DNA of 64,000 nt from Streptomyces tsukubensis (lineage in GTDB: Bacteria; Actinomycetota; Actinomycetes; Streptomycetales; Streptomycetaceae): assembly GCF_009296025.1 (NCBI RefSeq), contig NZ_CP045178.1, positions 5,828,001 to 5,892,000 of the forward strand, read 5' to 3'. Within the stretch, counting starts at the first letter, position 1, and each line of letters starts with the position of its first letter. Position numbers and translations under genes: made by a program. Under the pieces are notes generated by a model. That model saw only the letters and a list, made by a program, of their open reading frames with translations. It did no database searches and was not told the DNA's origin. Of this stretch, positions 26,824-35,007 are shown in pieces.

Positions 26824-28230
26824 ATGTCGGTAGGCGAAGAACTCCGTTCGGACGCGCCCAAGCCGCAGCAGAGCTTGGGCACTGCGGCAGCGCGGAATCT
26901 GGCCACCACCACCAAGTCCGCGCCGCAGATGCAGGAGATCAGCTCGCGCTGGCTGCTGCGCGCGCTGCCCTGGGTCCAGGTGCAAGGCGGTACGTACCGG
27001 GTGAACCGCAGGCTCAGTTACTCGGTCGGAGACGGACGTATCACGTTCGTGAAGACCGGCGACGAGGTGAGGGTGATCCCAGCAGAACTCGGTGAGTTGC
27101 CGGCCCTTCGCTCCTTCGACGACCAGGAGACGCTGGGCGAGCTCGCCCAGCGGTGCCGGCAGCGTGAGGTCGCCGCCGGGGAGTTGATCGCGTCCTTCGG
27201 CAGCCCCGCGAACGAGGTCTATCTCCTGGCCCACGGCAAGGTCGAGAAGGTCGGCACGGGGCCGTACGGCGGTGACGCCGTAATCGGAGTCCTCGCGGAC
27301 GGCGCGTACTTCGGCGAACAGGCGCTCCTCGACGGGGAGGCCATCTGGGAGTACTCGGCGCGAGCTGTCACCGCGTGCACCGTCCTCGTACTGCCGCGTG
27401 CGGAGGTCGAGCAGGTCGCCGAGCGCGCGGAACCACTCGCCGCCCACCTCAGGCGGCTTCGCACCATCCCCGCCCAGCGCACCAACACGTTCGGTGAATC
27501 CGCCATCGACTTGTCGGCGGGACATGTCGGAGAGGCCGCGCTGCCTGGCACGTTCGTGGACTACGAGTCGGCGCCGCGAGAGTACGAACTGAGCGTCGCC
27601 CAGACCGTCCTGCGCGTCCACTCGCGCGTCGCGGACCTCTACAACCAGCCCATGAACCAGACGGAACAGCAGCTCCGTCTCACCGTGGAGGCGCTGAAGG
27701 AGCGCCAGGAACACGAGTTGGTCAACAACCGGGAGTTCGGGCTTCTCAACAACTGCGAGTACGAACAGCGGCTCCAGCCGCACGACGGCGTCCCCAGCCC
27801 GGACGACCTGGACGAACTGCTGAGCCGCAGGCGGGGTTCGAAGCTCTTCCTCGCGCACCCGAAGGCCATCGCAGCCTTCGGCCGCGAGTGCAACAAGCGG
27901 GGGCTCGTCCCGGAAAGCATCGATGTCGCAGGCAACCGCATTCCCACCTGGCGCGGCGTCCCCATCTATCCCTGCAACAAGATCCCCGTCACCGAGGCCA
28001 GGACCACGTCGATCATCTGCATGCGTACGGGTGAGGACGAGCAAGGGGTCGTGGGCCTGCGCCAGTCCGGTATCCCCGACGAGATCGAACCCAGTCTCTC
28101 GGTGCGCTTCATGGGCATCAGCGAGCAGGCGATCATCTCCTACCTCGTGAGTACCTACTACTCGGCAGCTGTCCTGGTGCCCGACGCCCTTGGTGTCCTG
28201 GAGAACGTCGAGATCGGCCGCTGGTCCTGA
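26824..28230 (+). CDS. Family 2B encapsulin shell protein with cNMP-binding domain (EshA-like)
   Basis: 468 residues. A disordered N-arm (1-35) precedes the first part of the HK97-type shell fold. A cyclic-nucleotide-binding domain is inserted at about 95-215 ([14 protein letters not shown], then [10 protein letters not shown] at 160-169), and the remaining shell domain follows ([62 protein letters not shown]). This is the organisation of family 2B encapsulins, whose founding example is the S. griseus growth protein EshA. Such proteins assemble into icosahedral compartments that enclose an enzyme. Start ATG 26824 has GGGAGGACATGAG upstream. The neighbouring polyprenyl synthetase is a known class of cargo. 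Confidence 0.9.
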   Translation: MSVGEELRSDAPKPQQSLGTAAARNLATTTKSAPQMQEISSRWLLRALPWVQVQGGTYRVNRRLSYSVGDGRITFVKTGDEVRVIPAELGELPALRSFDDQETLGELAQRCRQREVAAGELIASFGSPANEVYLLAHGKVEKVGTGPYGGDAVIGVLADGAYFGEQALLDGEAIWEYSARAVTACTVLVLPRAEVEQVAERAEPLAAHLRRLRTIPAQRTNTFGESAIDLSAGHVGEAALPGTFVDYESAPREYELSVAQTVLRVHSRVADLYNQPMNQTEQQLRLTVEALKERQEHELVNNREFGLLNNCEYEQRLQPHDGVPSPDDLDELLSRRRGSKLFLAHPKAIAAFGRECNKRGLVPESIDVAGNRIPTWRGVPIYPCNKIPVTEARTTSIICMRTGEDEQGVVGLRQSGIPDEIEPSLSVRFMGISEQAIISYLVSTYYSAAVLVPDALGVLENVEIGRWS

Positions 28231-28240
28231 CGGCGTCCGC

Positions 28241-28271
28241 GGCGGCACCGGCCCGTGAGGGCCGGGCCGCC
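28241..28271 (+). terminator. Hairpin after the encapsulin gene
   Basis: GGCGGCaCCGGCCC (28241-28254) pairs with GGGCCGGGCCGCC (28259-28271) with one bulged A and a 4-nt loop, ten bases after the stop. It suggests that the shell and the synthetase can be transcribed separately. Confidence 0.7.
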
Positions 28272-28281
28272 GCGCCGCGGT

Positions 28282-28299
28282 CCTGCCCACGTGGGCAGG
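28282..28299. promoter_or_regulatory. Perfect 18-bp palindrome between shell and cargo genes
   Basis: CCTGCCCACGTGGGCAGG is a perfect inverted repeat without loop, centred on CACGTG. It lies 258 bases before the synthetase start and just after the encapsulin hairpin. It looks like a dimeric operator. A second dyad (TCCCGAG-4 nt-CTCGGGA) follows at 28304-28321. Confidence 0.5.
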
Positions 28300-28556
28300 T
28301 GTTTCCCGAGGCCGCTCGGGAGGGGCCCGGCACGGCGTGCGCCGTCGTGCGGCGGCGCGTTGCCGGGGTGACGTGGTGCGTTCGACGAACAAGCGCCGGG
28401 GAAACGGGGAAACCCACTGAGAAAAGGGAAAAACCGGGAAGCGGGGTCGTACGTGCGAGGAGAGCTTGTGACGGATATGGCGACATCGATACGCGGGGCC
28501 GGTGCGGCGGCCTCGGCCCGGAGCCGCACAGGAAACGGGGCCGGGGGAGTGGGGAC

Positions 28557-29657
28557 ATGACAGAGACCGCGGACACGACGGAGGCGGCGGGCGCGTCTTT
28601 CCCCACCGTTCCCGCCCAGCGGCGGGGTGCGGGCGCGAATGAACCGCACGAGAGCGCCTTCATCCTGGACTCGGCGAGGAGGGCCGTGGAGCCGGAGCTT
28701 CGGGCGGCGGTCGAGTCGCTGCCCGGCTCGATGCGGCGCGTCGGGCGCTACCACTTCGGCTGGGAGCACGCGGACGGCAGCCCCGCCCGGGGTCAGAGTG
28801 GGAAGGCGGTCAGGCCGGCGCTCGTCCTCGCCGCCGTCAGGGCGCTCGGGGGCAGTCCCTCGCTGGCCGTACGGGCCGCCGCCGCCGTGGAGTTGACGCA
28901 CAACTTCACCCTGCTCCACGACGACGTCATCGACCACGACGTGACCCGCAGACACCGGGCCACCGCTTGGACGGTGTTCGGTGAGACGGACGCGATCCTC
29001 GCGGGGGACGCGTTCCAGGCACTGGCGCAGAGTCTGCTGGCAAAGGACCGGCATCCCGCTTCGTCGGCGGCGGCGGGCAGACTCGCGTCGTGCGTCATAG
29101 AACTGTGCGCGGGCCAGCACGCCGACGCCGCTCTCGAAGCGCGGTCACCGAGTGATGTCACACTCGATGAGTGCCTGGCCATGGCCGAGTCCAAGACCGG
29201 GGCTCTGCTCGGCTGCGCGAGCGCCATGGGCGCGCTGTACGCGAACGCGGACGGCGAGAAGGTGGCCGCGCTCGACGCGTTCGGCAGGGAGGCAGGGCTC
29301 GCCTTCCAGCTCATCGACGACATCATCGGCATCTGGGGCGACCCGGAGCACACCGGGAAGCCCGCGGGAGCCGATCTGCTGGCCCGCAAGAAGTCGTTGC
29401 CTGTCGTCGCCGCCCTCACATCGGGCACGTCGGCGGGGACAGAGATCGCCCGGTGGTACAGCGGTCCGCCCGAGGAGATGGACCCGGTGCGGATGGCATC
29501 GGCGATCGAGAAGGCGGGCGGGCGGGACTGGGCCCAGTTCCACGCGGCCGATCGGATGTCCCGCGCCGTGTTCCAGCTCTCGCAGGCCGTACCGGAACCG
29601 GAGAAGGCGGGCGAACTGCTGGCTCTCGCCGAGTTCGTCACCAGACGCACCTACTGA
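28557..29657 (+). CDS. Polyprenyl (geranylgeranyl-type) diphosphate synthetase, likely encapsulin cargo
   Basis: 366 residues. First Asp-rich motif HDDVIDHD (121-128) and second DDIIGIWGD (254-262) are those of trans-prenyl chain-elongating enzymes that condense isopentenyl and allylic diphosphates. Residues 1-35 (MTETADTTEAAGASFPTVPA onward) are Thr/Ala/Pro-rich, low in order and precede the catalytic fold, as do the targeting domains that load enzymes into family 2B shells. Start ATG 28557 follows GGGGGAGTGGGG; the frame is open upstream to 28299 without a better site. Chain length cannot be read from the sequence. Confidence 0.88.
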   Translation: MTETADTTEAAGASFPTVPAQRRGAGANEPHESAFILDSARRAVEPELRAAVESLPGSMRRVGRYHFGWEHADGSPARGQSGKAVRPALVLAAVRALGGSPSLAVRAAAAVELTHNFTLLHDDVIDHDVTRRHRATAWTVFGETDAILAGDAFQALAQSLLAKDRHPASSAAAGRLASCVIELCAGQHADAALEARSPSDVTLDECLAMAESKTGALLGCASAMGALYANADGEKVAALDAFGREAGLAFQLIDDIIGIWGDPEHTGKPAGADLLARKKSLPVVAALTSGTSAGTEIARWYSGPPEEMDPVRMASAIEKAGGRDWAQFHAADRMSRAVFQLSQAVPEPEKAGELLALAEFVTRRTY

Positions 29658-29682
29658 GGGGTCGACGCGCACGGAGGGGAGA

Positions 29683-29714
29683 AGCGGCACGGCGGGGGTT
29701 CCCGCCGTGCCGCT
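29683..29714 (+). terminator. Terminator after the polyprenyl synthetase
   Basis: Perfect 14-bp stem AGCGGCACGGCGGG (29683-29696) with 29701-29714 and a GGTT loop. Confidence 0.88.
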
Positions 29715-29793
29715 CTCGCGGTCACCCTGCCGGACAGCACTTAGGCTTCAGCCGTCATGTCACCAGGGGCAGTTGAGGCAGAGGTGGGCAGTC

Positions 29794-30450
29794 ATGGGTG
29801 TGGCGATAAGACGCGCCGGCGCGGACGACAGGGAGTCGGTGGTGCGGCTCCTTGACGAAACGTTTCTGAACGATCCCGTGAGTAGCTGGATATTCCCGGA
29901 GAAGGAACGCAGGGAGGGGCACCACCGTTTCCTCATGGAGTCCTTCCTCGACGCCGCCAACAGCGGAGGCTGGGTGGATGTCGCGGAGGACGGCTCTGCC
30001 GCCGCCCTCTGGGTGCGTGTCCCCGCCGATACGTCGGAGTCGCTGGAGCCACAGGAGCCACAGGAGTCGTCGGAGCCTCCGGGAGGGGCGGAGAGCGAGG
30101 ACGGGGCGCCACTCGTCCCCGGTGTCAATGGCCAGGAGGCCGAACGCATCGGTCGGGTCAACGCTTTGACGGGAGAGGTGCACCCGCACGACGGCGGCGC
30201 GCATCTCTATCTCCTCCTGATAGCGGTGTCACCGTCCCGGCAGGGCGAAGGACTCGGGACCGCCCTGATCAACTCCGTGCTGGACAGCTGCGATCGGGAC
30301 GGTGTGCCCGCGTACCTGGAAGCGAGCAGCGCCCGTAGTCGTGAGCTGTATCTGCGGCTGGGTTTCGCCGACGCGGGGTGGGTGGTCGAGCTGCCGGAGG
30401 GCCCCCGCATGTGGCCCCTCTGGCGCGATCCGGTGACCGGCGCCGCGTAG
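29794..30450 (+). CDS. GNAT-family N-acetyltransferase
   Basis: 218 residues. The acetyl-CoA site is VSPSRQGEGLGTALINSVLD at about 145-164, and LGFADAGWV is the C-terminal motif. A Glu/Pro/Ser/Gly-rich insert (about 78-115, LEPQEPQESSEPPGG) interrupts the fold and is probably a surface loop. The substrate is unknown. It begins after a strong terminator and so is its own unit; no strong promoter is obvious. Confidence 0.82.
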   Translation: MGVAIRRAGADDRESVVRLLDETFLNDPVSSWIFPEKERREGHHRFLMESFLDAANSGGWVDVAEDGSAAALWVRVPADTSESLEPQEPQESSEPPGGAESEDGAPLVPGVNGQEAERIGRVNALTGEVHPHDGGAHLYLLLIAVSPSRQGEGLGTALINSVLDSCDRDGVPAYLEASSARSRELYLRLGFADAGWVVELPEGPRMWPLWRDPVTGAA

Positions 30451-30610
30451 CCGGAGTGCCACTGGAGGCGCGACGGTGTCGGGCGAGCGTGAACGTAGCC
30501 GCAGACACAGCCCACGGCTACGGGCGCTGACCGGAATGCTGAACTCCAGATGTTTGAATACCAGTTCGGTACCTCATTGTTCTACTAGGATGCGAACAAG
30601 GGGGTTTCTC

Positions 30611-31633
30611 ATGCACGGTTCACGTTCGGGAGGCAAGGACGGCGGGACGGGTGGACGCACGGGCGGTGGCCGAGTGGCCTGGCTCCGTGTCACCGCGCTC
30701 ACCGTCGCTCCGTTCCTGCTCGCGCTCGTCCTCGTCCTGTCGCTGCGCGCGGCCTGGAGGAACAGCCTGCCGTCCCCGCTGGCGACGCACTTCTCCGGCG
30801 GCGGCTCCGCGGACGACTCCGTCGGCCACGCGGCGTTCGTCGCGGTCTGTGTCGGCCTGTTCGTGGGACTCGCGGCGTTGTTCGCCTTCGGCGCCGCCAA
30901 GGGCCGCCCCCGGGGGACGGGGGGACTGGGCGCCTGGACAGCCATCGGGTATGCCACGGGGGGCTTTCTCGGGTATCTGATGACCGCGGTACTCGTGGCC
31001 AATCGCGGCCTCGTCGACGGCGCGCAGGCCCAGTTCCCGCTCTGGCATCTGGGTGCCGCCGCGGGGGTGGCCGCCGTCGCGGCGGTGGCAGGGCTGCTCC
31101 TCAGCCGGCTCATACCCGCGCCGGGGACGACCGGCCCCGAGCCTTCCGTCGCGCGTATGCGGTTGCGTCCCGGTGAGACAGCGGTATGGACCGCCAGGGC
31201 GAACTCATCCTGGATGTTCGCCACCGGCCTGCTCCTCGTCCTGGCGGGGCTGGGCATGTTGACCGTGGGCGCCGCCCGGTCCGGAGGGGTGGGCGCCCTG
31301 CTGGGCGGCCTGCTGGTGGCTGCGGTCTCCAGCCCGTCCGTCACGGTCGACCGGCGCGGTCTCACGGTCGCCGCCCGGCCGCTCTCCTGGCCTCGGGTGC
31401 GAGTGGCGCTGGACCAGATCGAGCGGGCCGACGCCCGGCGGATAAGCGCCATGGCGTACGGGGGCTGGGGCTACCGGGTCACGGCCCGCGGCTCTGGCAT
31501 CATCCTGCGCTCGGGCGAGGCCGTGGTGGTGCGGCGCAAGAGCGGTAGGGAGTTCGTCGTCACCGTGCGCGACGCCGGGGCGGCCGCGGCCCTGCTCAAC
31601 ACGTTGCGCGACCGGCGCGATGAGGGGAGCTGA
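30611..31633 (+). CDS. DUF1648 membrane protein
   Basis: 340 residues. SLPSPLATHFSGGGSADDS (about 53-71) is the DUF1648 signature between the first two helices. Further helices lie at about 75-95, 105-125, 138-160 and 195-245 (a pair). The C-terminal 90 residues are soluble, with a PH-like composition. It starts at ATG 30611 after AAGGGGG. The YtrA-type GntR gene follows two bases after its stop, the usual pairing of such repressors with membrane proteins sensed in cell-envelope stress. Confidence 0.8.
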   Translation: MHGSRSGGKDGGTGGRTGGGRVAWLRVTALTVAPFLLALVLVLSLRAAWRNSLPSPLATHFSGGGSADDSVGHAAFVAVCVGLFVGLAALFAFGAAKGRPRGTGGLGAWTAIGYATGGFLGYLMTAVLVANRGLVDGAQAQFPLWHLGAAAGVAAVAAVAGLLLSRLIPAPGTTGPEPSVARMRLRPGETAVWTARANSSWMFATGLLLVLAGLGMLTVGAARSGGVGALLGGLLVAAVSSPSVTVDRRGLTVAARPLSWPRVRVALDQIERADARRISAMAYGGWGYRVTARGSGIILRSGEAVVVRRKSGREFVVTVRDAGAAAALLNTLRDRRDEGS

Positions 31634-31634
31634 G

Positions 31635-32000
31635 GTGCTGATCCGGATAGATCCCGGCTCGCCGGTGCCGCTCGGCGAGCAGATAGCGGCGTCCGTACGG
31701 GGCGCCGTGGCCGACGGAGTCGTCCGGCCCGGGGAGCGCCTTCCCGCGGCCCGCGTGCTGGCCGACACGCTGAACGTCAACGTGCACACGGTGCTCAGGG
31801 GCTATCAGCGTCTGCGCGAGGAAGGTCTGATAGAGCTGCGTCGCGGCCGGGGCGCCGTGGTGGTGAGTGCGGAGAACTCGCAGGCCAGGGCCAGACTGCT
31901 GGGACACGCGAGAGAACTGGTCGACGAGGCGAGGAAACTGGGCCTCACGGAGGAGGAACTGGTGGGGCTGATACGGATGGGGCCTGCCCCCGGGGCGTAG
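31635..32000 (+). CDS. GntR-family regulator, YtrA subfamily
   Basis: 121 residues. The winged helix (about 10-75: PLGEQIAASVRGAVADGVV, LPAARVLADTLNVNVHTVLRGYQRL, GLIELRRGRG) is followed only by a short helical tail for dimerisation, as in YtrA. Start GTG 31635 follows GAGGGGAG; an ATG at 31620 in the end of the preceding gene is an alternative. It is co-transcribed with the DUF1648 gene and presumably controls it. Confidence 0.88.
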   Translation: MLIRIDPGSPVPLGEQIAASVRGAVADGVVRPGERLPAARVLADTLNVNVHTVLRGYQRLREEGLIELRRGRGAVVVSAENSQARARLLGHARELVDEARKLGLTEEELVGLIRMGPAPGA

Positions 32001-32052
32001 GGCCCTCGCGAAGGGAGCCATTCCGGGGTGCGTGAGCGAAGGGCGACATCTG

Positions 32053-32265
32053 TCAGCTCGGCCTCCCCAGAACAGTGAGTGTCTGCTGCTGGGTCATGTT
32101 CTGGAGCCGCAGAGGATCGATCACCCACGCGGGACAGCGCGTGTCGTGCCGCCCCTTCGCCTCACGTATGCGTGCTTCCACTTGTGCGCCACGGCGCCCG
32201 GAAATGCTGTAGTCGCACAACGGGCACTGGAATTGGTAGCCCTGTCCGCCGAACTTCAAGCTCAT
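32053..32265 (-). CDS. Small zinc-ribbon-like protein
   Basis: 70 residues, MSLKFGGQGYQFQCPLCDYS onward. A CPLC knuckle at about 14-17 and a later CPAW Cys could make a partial zinc site. The middle is basic and helical. I recognise no family. Start ATG 32265 with GAGGGGG upstream; it lies just past the stop of the 4-TM gene, so the two are coupled. There is no counterpart I remember in the S. coelicolor segment. Confidence 0.65.
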   Translation of the reverse strand: MSLKFGGQGYQFQCPLCDYSISGRRGAQVEARIREAKGRHDTRCPAWVIDPLRLQNMTQQQTLTVLGRPS

Positions 32266-32266
32266 T

Positions 32267-32839
32267 TCATTCCCCCTCGTGTGTGCCTGGGCGTCTACGC
32301 CAAAGCACAGGACGGCGCGCGAACAGGGCCCAGCCGAATTCCGCGATCGAACCTGCTCCCAGGACTCCGAAAGCAAGCCACCGGAACACCGCGTCGACCT
32401 CGCCCATCCGTGTCGCCGGAGCCGCGCACAGGCTCACTCCGGCCCCTAGTAGGGCTACTCCCATGTTGTATGTCCACACGGCCCTGTCGATCTTCGCTTT
32501 CCATCGCTCAAGATCCTGCCGCTGGCGCAGACGCAGCGATTCCCTGCGATCGGCCAAGTCCTCCTGGCCCCACCAGTTTTCGAGATCGCCGACGGAGTAC
32601 AACAGCGCTCGCGCGTGAAACCCGAACTGGATGCTGCCGACCAGGGACAGCAGCGCGAGCGCGAGGGCCAGCACGGCCGCCCCCGGCCAGCGGAACTTCT
32701 CTCCGTCCGCGCTCACGACGCCGACCATCGCCGCACTGGCGGAGGCCAGGAGCGGAGCCGCGACGAAGTGGGCGGCGTCAGCGGCCTGCGCGTATCCCAG
32801 CGGACCCGGCTTGGCCCACTGCGGCGGCTCGAACGGCAT
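32267..32839 (-). CDS. Four-helix membrane protein of unknown function
   Basis: 190 residues. Helices: about 21-43 (AADAAHFVAAPLLASASAAMVGVV), 50-72 (AAVLALALALLSLVGSIQFGF), 122-142 and 150-170. Between helices 2 and 3 lies a charged cytosolic or extracytosolic arm of about 45 residues (GDLENWWGQEDLADRRESLRLR). The 2+2 helix layout loosely recalls SLATT-type effectors, but I cannot show homology. ATG 32839 follows CCGAGGTGACC; the frame is open further up. It is first in an operon with the zinc-ribbon gene, driven by the promoter at 33026-33054. Confidence 0.65.
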   Translation of the reverse strand: MPFEPPQWAKPGPLGYAQAADAAHFVAAPLLASASAAMVGVVSADGEKFRWPGAAVLALALALLSLVGSIQFGFHARALLYSVGDLENWWGQEDLADRRESLRLRQRQDLERWKAKIDRAVWTYNMGVALLGAGVSLCAAPATRMGEVDAVFRWLAFGVLGAGSIAEFGWALFARRPVLWRRRPGTHEGE

Positions 32840-33025
32840 GGTCACCTCGGGAGGGGCGGCGGACAAGCAGCCGAAGCAGGTGCCGAGGCGCCGAGCCGAA
32901 GCCATCGTGTACACCGCACCGGACGGAATGCCTGAGGACGGGCTTTTCCTCTCTCGCTCGGGAGAAGCCGGGAGAGAAGGTGAGGGCGTTACTCCATGTA
33001 CCCTTCCGGAGGAGCGCGTAGGGCT

Positions 33026-33054
33026 TATATAAACCCCTCCGGTCGACCGGTCAA
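33026..33054 (-). promoter_or_regulatory. Strong promoter with a palindrome in its spacer
   Basis: On the minus strand TTGACC (33049-33054), a 17-nt spacer and TATATA (33026-33031) form a near-consensus sigma-70 promoter. The spacer overlaps the perfect 12-bp palindrome CCGGTCGACCGG (33039-33050), ideally placed for a repressor. The transcript start would be near 33019, giving a 180-nt leader before the 4-TM gene. Confidence 0.7.
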
Positions 33055-33154
33055 TGAACAGCGGGCGTGATTCTTCCCGCGTGGCCGGTGCGGTACGAAG
33101 GCACAGCACAGCCGTGACCGCCGTGCGGATCAACACCCCCCACGTCACAGAAAA

Positions 33155-33262
33155 ACCGCACCCGGCCCGCCATGAACGCCGTACTGGACGGCTGGCGGAC
33201 CGGGTGCGGTCCAGAGGGCCGAGCGGTCAGAACGACCACCTGCCCGTGGGGCTGAGGTTGGC
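33155..33262 (-). ncRNA. sodN 3' UTR, candidate s-SodF-type small RNA
   Basis: From the sodN stop to a long hairpin (ACCGCACCCGGcCCGCCA at 33155-33172 with 33193-33210). In S. coelicolor the sodN 3' UTR is processed to a roughly 90-nt RNA, s-SodF, that destabilises the mRNA of the iron superoxide dismutase. Size and place fit here; the pairing region cannot be confirmed without the sodF sequence of this strain. Confidence 0.4.
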
Positions 33263-33658
33263 TCAGCCCTTCTTGGTCTCCCAGAAGATCTTGTCGATCT
33301 GGGCGATCAGGTCGAGCGCCTTCTGACCGGTCTTCGGGTCGTTCGAGCCCTTGGCCGCGGAGAGCGCCTTCAGGGTGTCGTTGACCAGCTGGTGAAGGTC
33401 CGGGTACTTCTCGAAGTGCGGGGGCTTGAAGTAGTCGCTCCACAGCACTGACACGTGGTGCTTGGCGAGCTCGGCTCGCTGCTCCTTGATCAGGATGGCG
33501 CGAGTGCGGAAGTCCGCGTCCTCGTTGGCCTGGTACTTCTCCTGGACGGCCTTGACCGACTCCGCCTCGATACGGGCCTGGGCCGGGTCGTAAACGCCGC
33601 AGGGCAGGTCGCAGTGGGCGCTGACCGTCACCTTGGGGGCAAACAGGCGGGAGAGCAT
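33263..33658 (-). CDS. sodN: Nickel superoxide dismutase
   Basis: 131 residues. The 14-residue leader MLSRLFAPKVTVSA is followed by the nickel hook HCDLPCG: after cleavage His1, Cys2 and Cys6 bind nickel. The rest is the four-helix bundle typical of SodN. The enzyme disproportionates superoxide in the cytosol and forms a hexamer. Start ATG 33658 has AAGGA upstream. The maturation protease SodX is encoded divergently next to it. Nickel abundance activates sodN and represses the iron enzyme. Confidence 0.97.
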   Translation of the reverse strand: MLSRLFAPKVTVSAHCDLPCGVYDPAQARIEAESVKAVQEKYQANEDADFRTRAILIKEQRAELAKHHVSVLWSDYFKPPHFEKYPDLHQLVNDTLKALSAAKGSNDPKTGQKALDLIAQIDKIFWETKKG

Positions 33659-33800
33659 GTGAGCTGTCCTTCCTCGTGATCGTCTTCTCAGGTGGGACAT
33701 TACTCCGTGGAAGGCGGCTTTTCTCGGGTGCCCCCGGAGGCTTAGGGCAAAAGTCCGGGGTGAAACTGGGACTGATGGAGTCGGGACCGGGAGGTGTCTG

Positions 33801-34373
33801 ATGCCGGAGCAGGGGCGCGAGAGGGCGCGCGGTGAGGAGATGAGGGTGCCGTTGGGAATCGCGGAGGTGCACGGACCTTCGATGGTGCCCACCCTGCGCC
33901 ACGGGGACCAGCTGCTCGTTCGTTACGGAGCACGGGTCCGGGCGGGTGATGTGGTGGTGCTGCGGCACCCCTTCCAGCAGGATCTGCTGGTCGTGAAGCG
34001 CGCCGTCGAGCGGCGGGACGGCGGCTGGTGGGTGCTCGGTGACAATCCCTACGCCGGTGGCGACAGCACCGACTACGGCGCTGTTCCCGAAGACCTGATA
34101 CTCGCGCGGGTGCTCGGCAGGTACCGGCCGAGGAACAGGGCCACGACAGTCCCGGCGCAGGCGCAGGCGTCGGCGCCGGACGACGCTCCGGCTGTCGCGG
34201 AAGTACCCTCCGACCGTGTCGTGGCCGCGCCGGGCGCCGCCGCGGCGGCAGGCCGTACTCGGGGGTTCCTCTCAGGTCAGCGCTCCGCGGTGGAGCTGGT
34301 CTCCTGGGCCTTCTCCGCCGTGCGGCCCGTACTCGCCGACCGGTCGCTCTCCAAGCGTTTGCGGGCCCGGTAG
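33801..34373 (+). CDS. sodX: S26 peptidase SodX, SodN maturation protease
   Basis: 190 residues. The catalytic Ser is in HGPSMVPTL (S27) and the Lys in LLVVKRAVE (K66), followed by the GDN box LGDNPYAGGDS. No membrane anchor is seen at the N-terminus, unlike export signal peptidases, fitting a cytosolic enzyme that removes the SodN leader. The last 70 residues are a Pro/Ala-rich linker and a helix (SAVELVSWAFSAVRPVL). This tail overlaps the 3' end of the opposite-strand CGNR gene by 97 bases. Confidence 0.9.
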   Translation: MPEQGRERARGEEMRVPLGIAEVHGPSMVPTLRHGDQLLVRYGARVRAGDVVVLRHPFQQDLLVVKRAVERRDGGWWVLGDNPYAGGDSTDYGAVPEDLILARVLGRYRPRNRATTVPAQAQASAPDDAPAVAEVPSDRVVAAPGAAAAAGRTRGFLSGQRSAVELVSWAFSAVRPVLADRSLSKRLRAR

Positions 34374-34906
34374 GCGGCGACGTTGGCGCGGGTGGCACAC
34401 CGGTCCGAGCAGTAGCGGCGGGAGCGGTTGGTGGAGGTGTCGAGGTAGGCGTTGCGGCACGGAGCGGCCTCGCAGAGACCGAGCCTGTCCACCCCGTACT
34501 CCGTGAGGTGGAAGGCGAGCCCCATCGCGGCGATGGCCGCGAACCCCGCCGTCGCGTTGGACGGATGGTCGGCCAGGTGCATGTGCCAGCGCGGGTCGCC
34601 CTCGTCGTCCAGGTGGTCGTGGCCCGAGATCTGCGGGCTCACAGGGAACTCCAGCAGCAGGGAGTTCAGCAGATCGACGGCGAGCGTCGGGTCGCCCTCG
34701 TCCGCGGCCTCGAACACCGCGCGCAGCCGGGCGCGTACACCACGGAAGCGTGTCACGTCCGCGTCAGTGGCTCTGCGGCCGGCCGACGCATTCGTGCCGA
34801 AGAGCGCACGGACGCTGTCCACCGAGGTGAGGGAGTCTCTGTGCCGGGCCGGCTCCTCGGTGTTGACCAGACGCACGGCGTAATCCGAGTAATAGGCCAG
34901 TTCCAC
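34277..34906 (-). CDS. CGNR zinc-finger / ABATE-domain protein
   Basis: 209 residues. The N-terminal ABATE domain (YYSDYAVRLVNTEEP onward) is followed by a C-terminal finger with C145, C150, C166 and C170 (CEAAPC, RRYCSDRC). The first loop lacks the eponymous CGN order, having CEAAPCRNAY. These proteins are thought to be transcription regulators. The last 40 residues are Ser/Thr/Glu-rich. Confidence 0.85.
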   Translation of the reverse strand: MELAYYSDYAVRLVNTEEPARHRDSLTSVDSVRALFGTNASAGRRATDADVTRFRGVRARLRAVFEAADEGDPTLAVDLLNSLLLEFPVSPQISGHDHLDDEGDPRWHMHLADHPSNATAGFAAIAAMGLAFHLTEYGVDRLGLCEAAPCRNAYLDTSTNRSRRYCSDRCATRANVAAYRARKRLESDRSASTGRTAEKAQETSSTAER

Positions 34907-35007
34907 TTGTAGTCCTTACGGGGGGCGGTCTATCGTGCTTCGGTAATGGTTCAGCGTGGTTCGAGGGTATTACGAACCCGAGGTTCGGCGGCGTGGGAGG
35001 GTATGCG

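Noticed and set aside
32032..33021. Plus-strand frame of 329 codons opposite the zinc-ribbon and 4-TM genes
   Set aside because: Low-complexity Arg/Ser/Pro translation, whereas the minus strand gives hydrophobic helices, coupled starts with ribosome sites and a consensus promoter.
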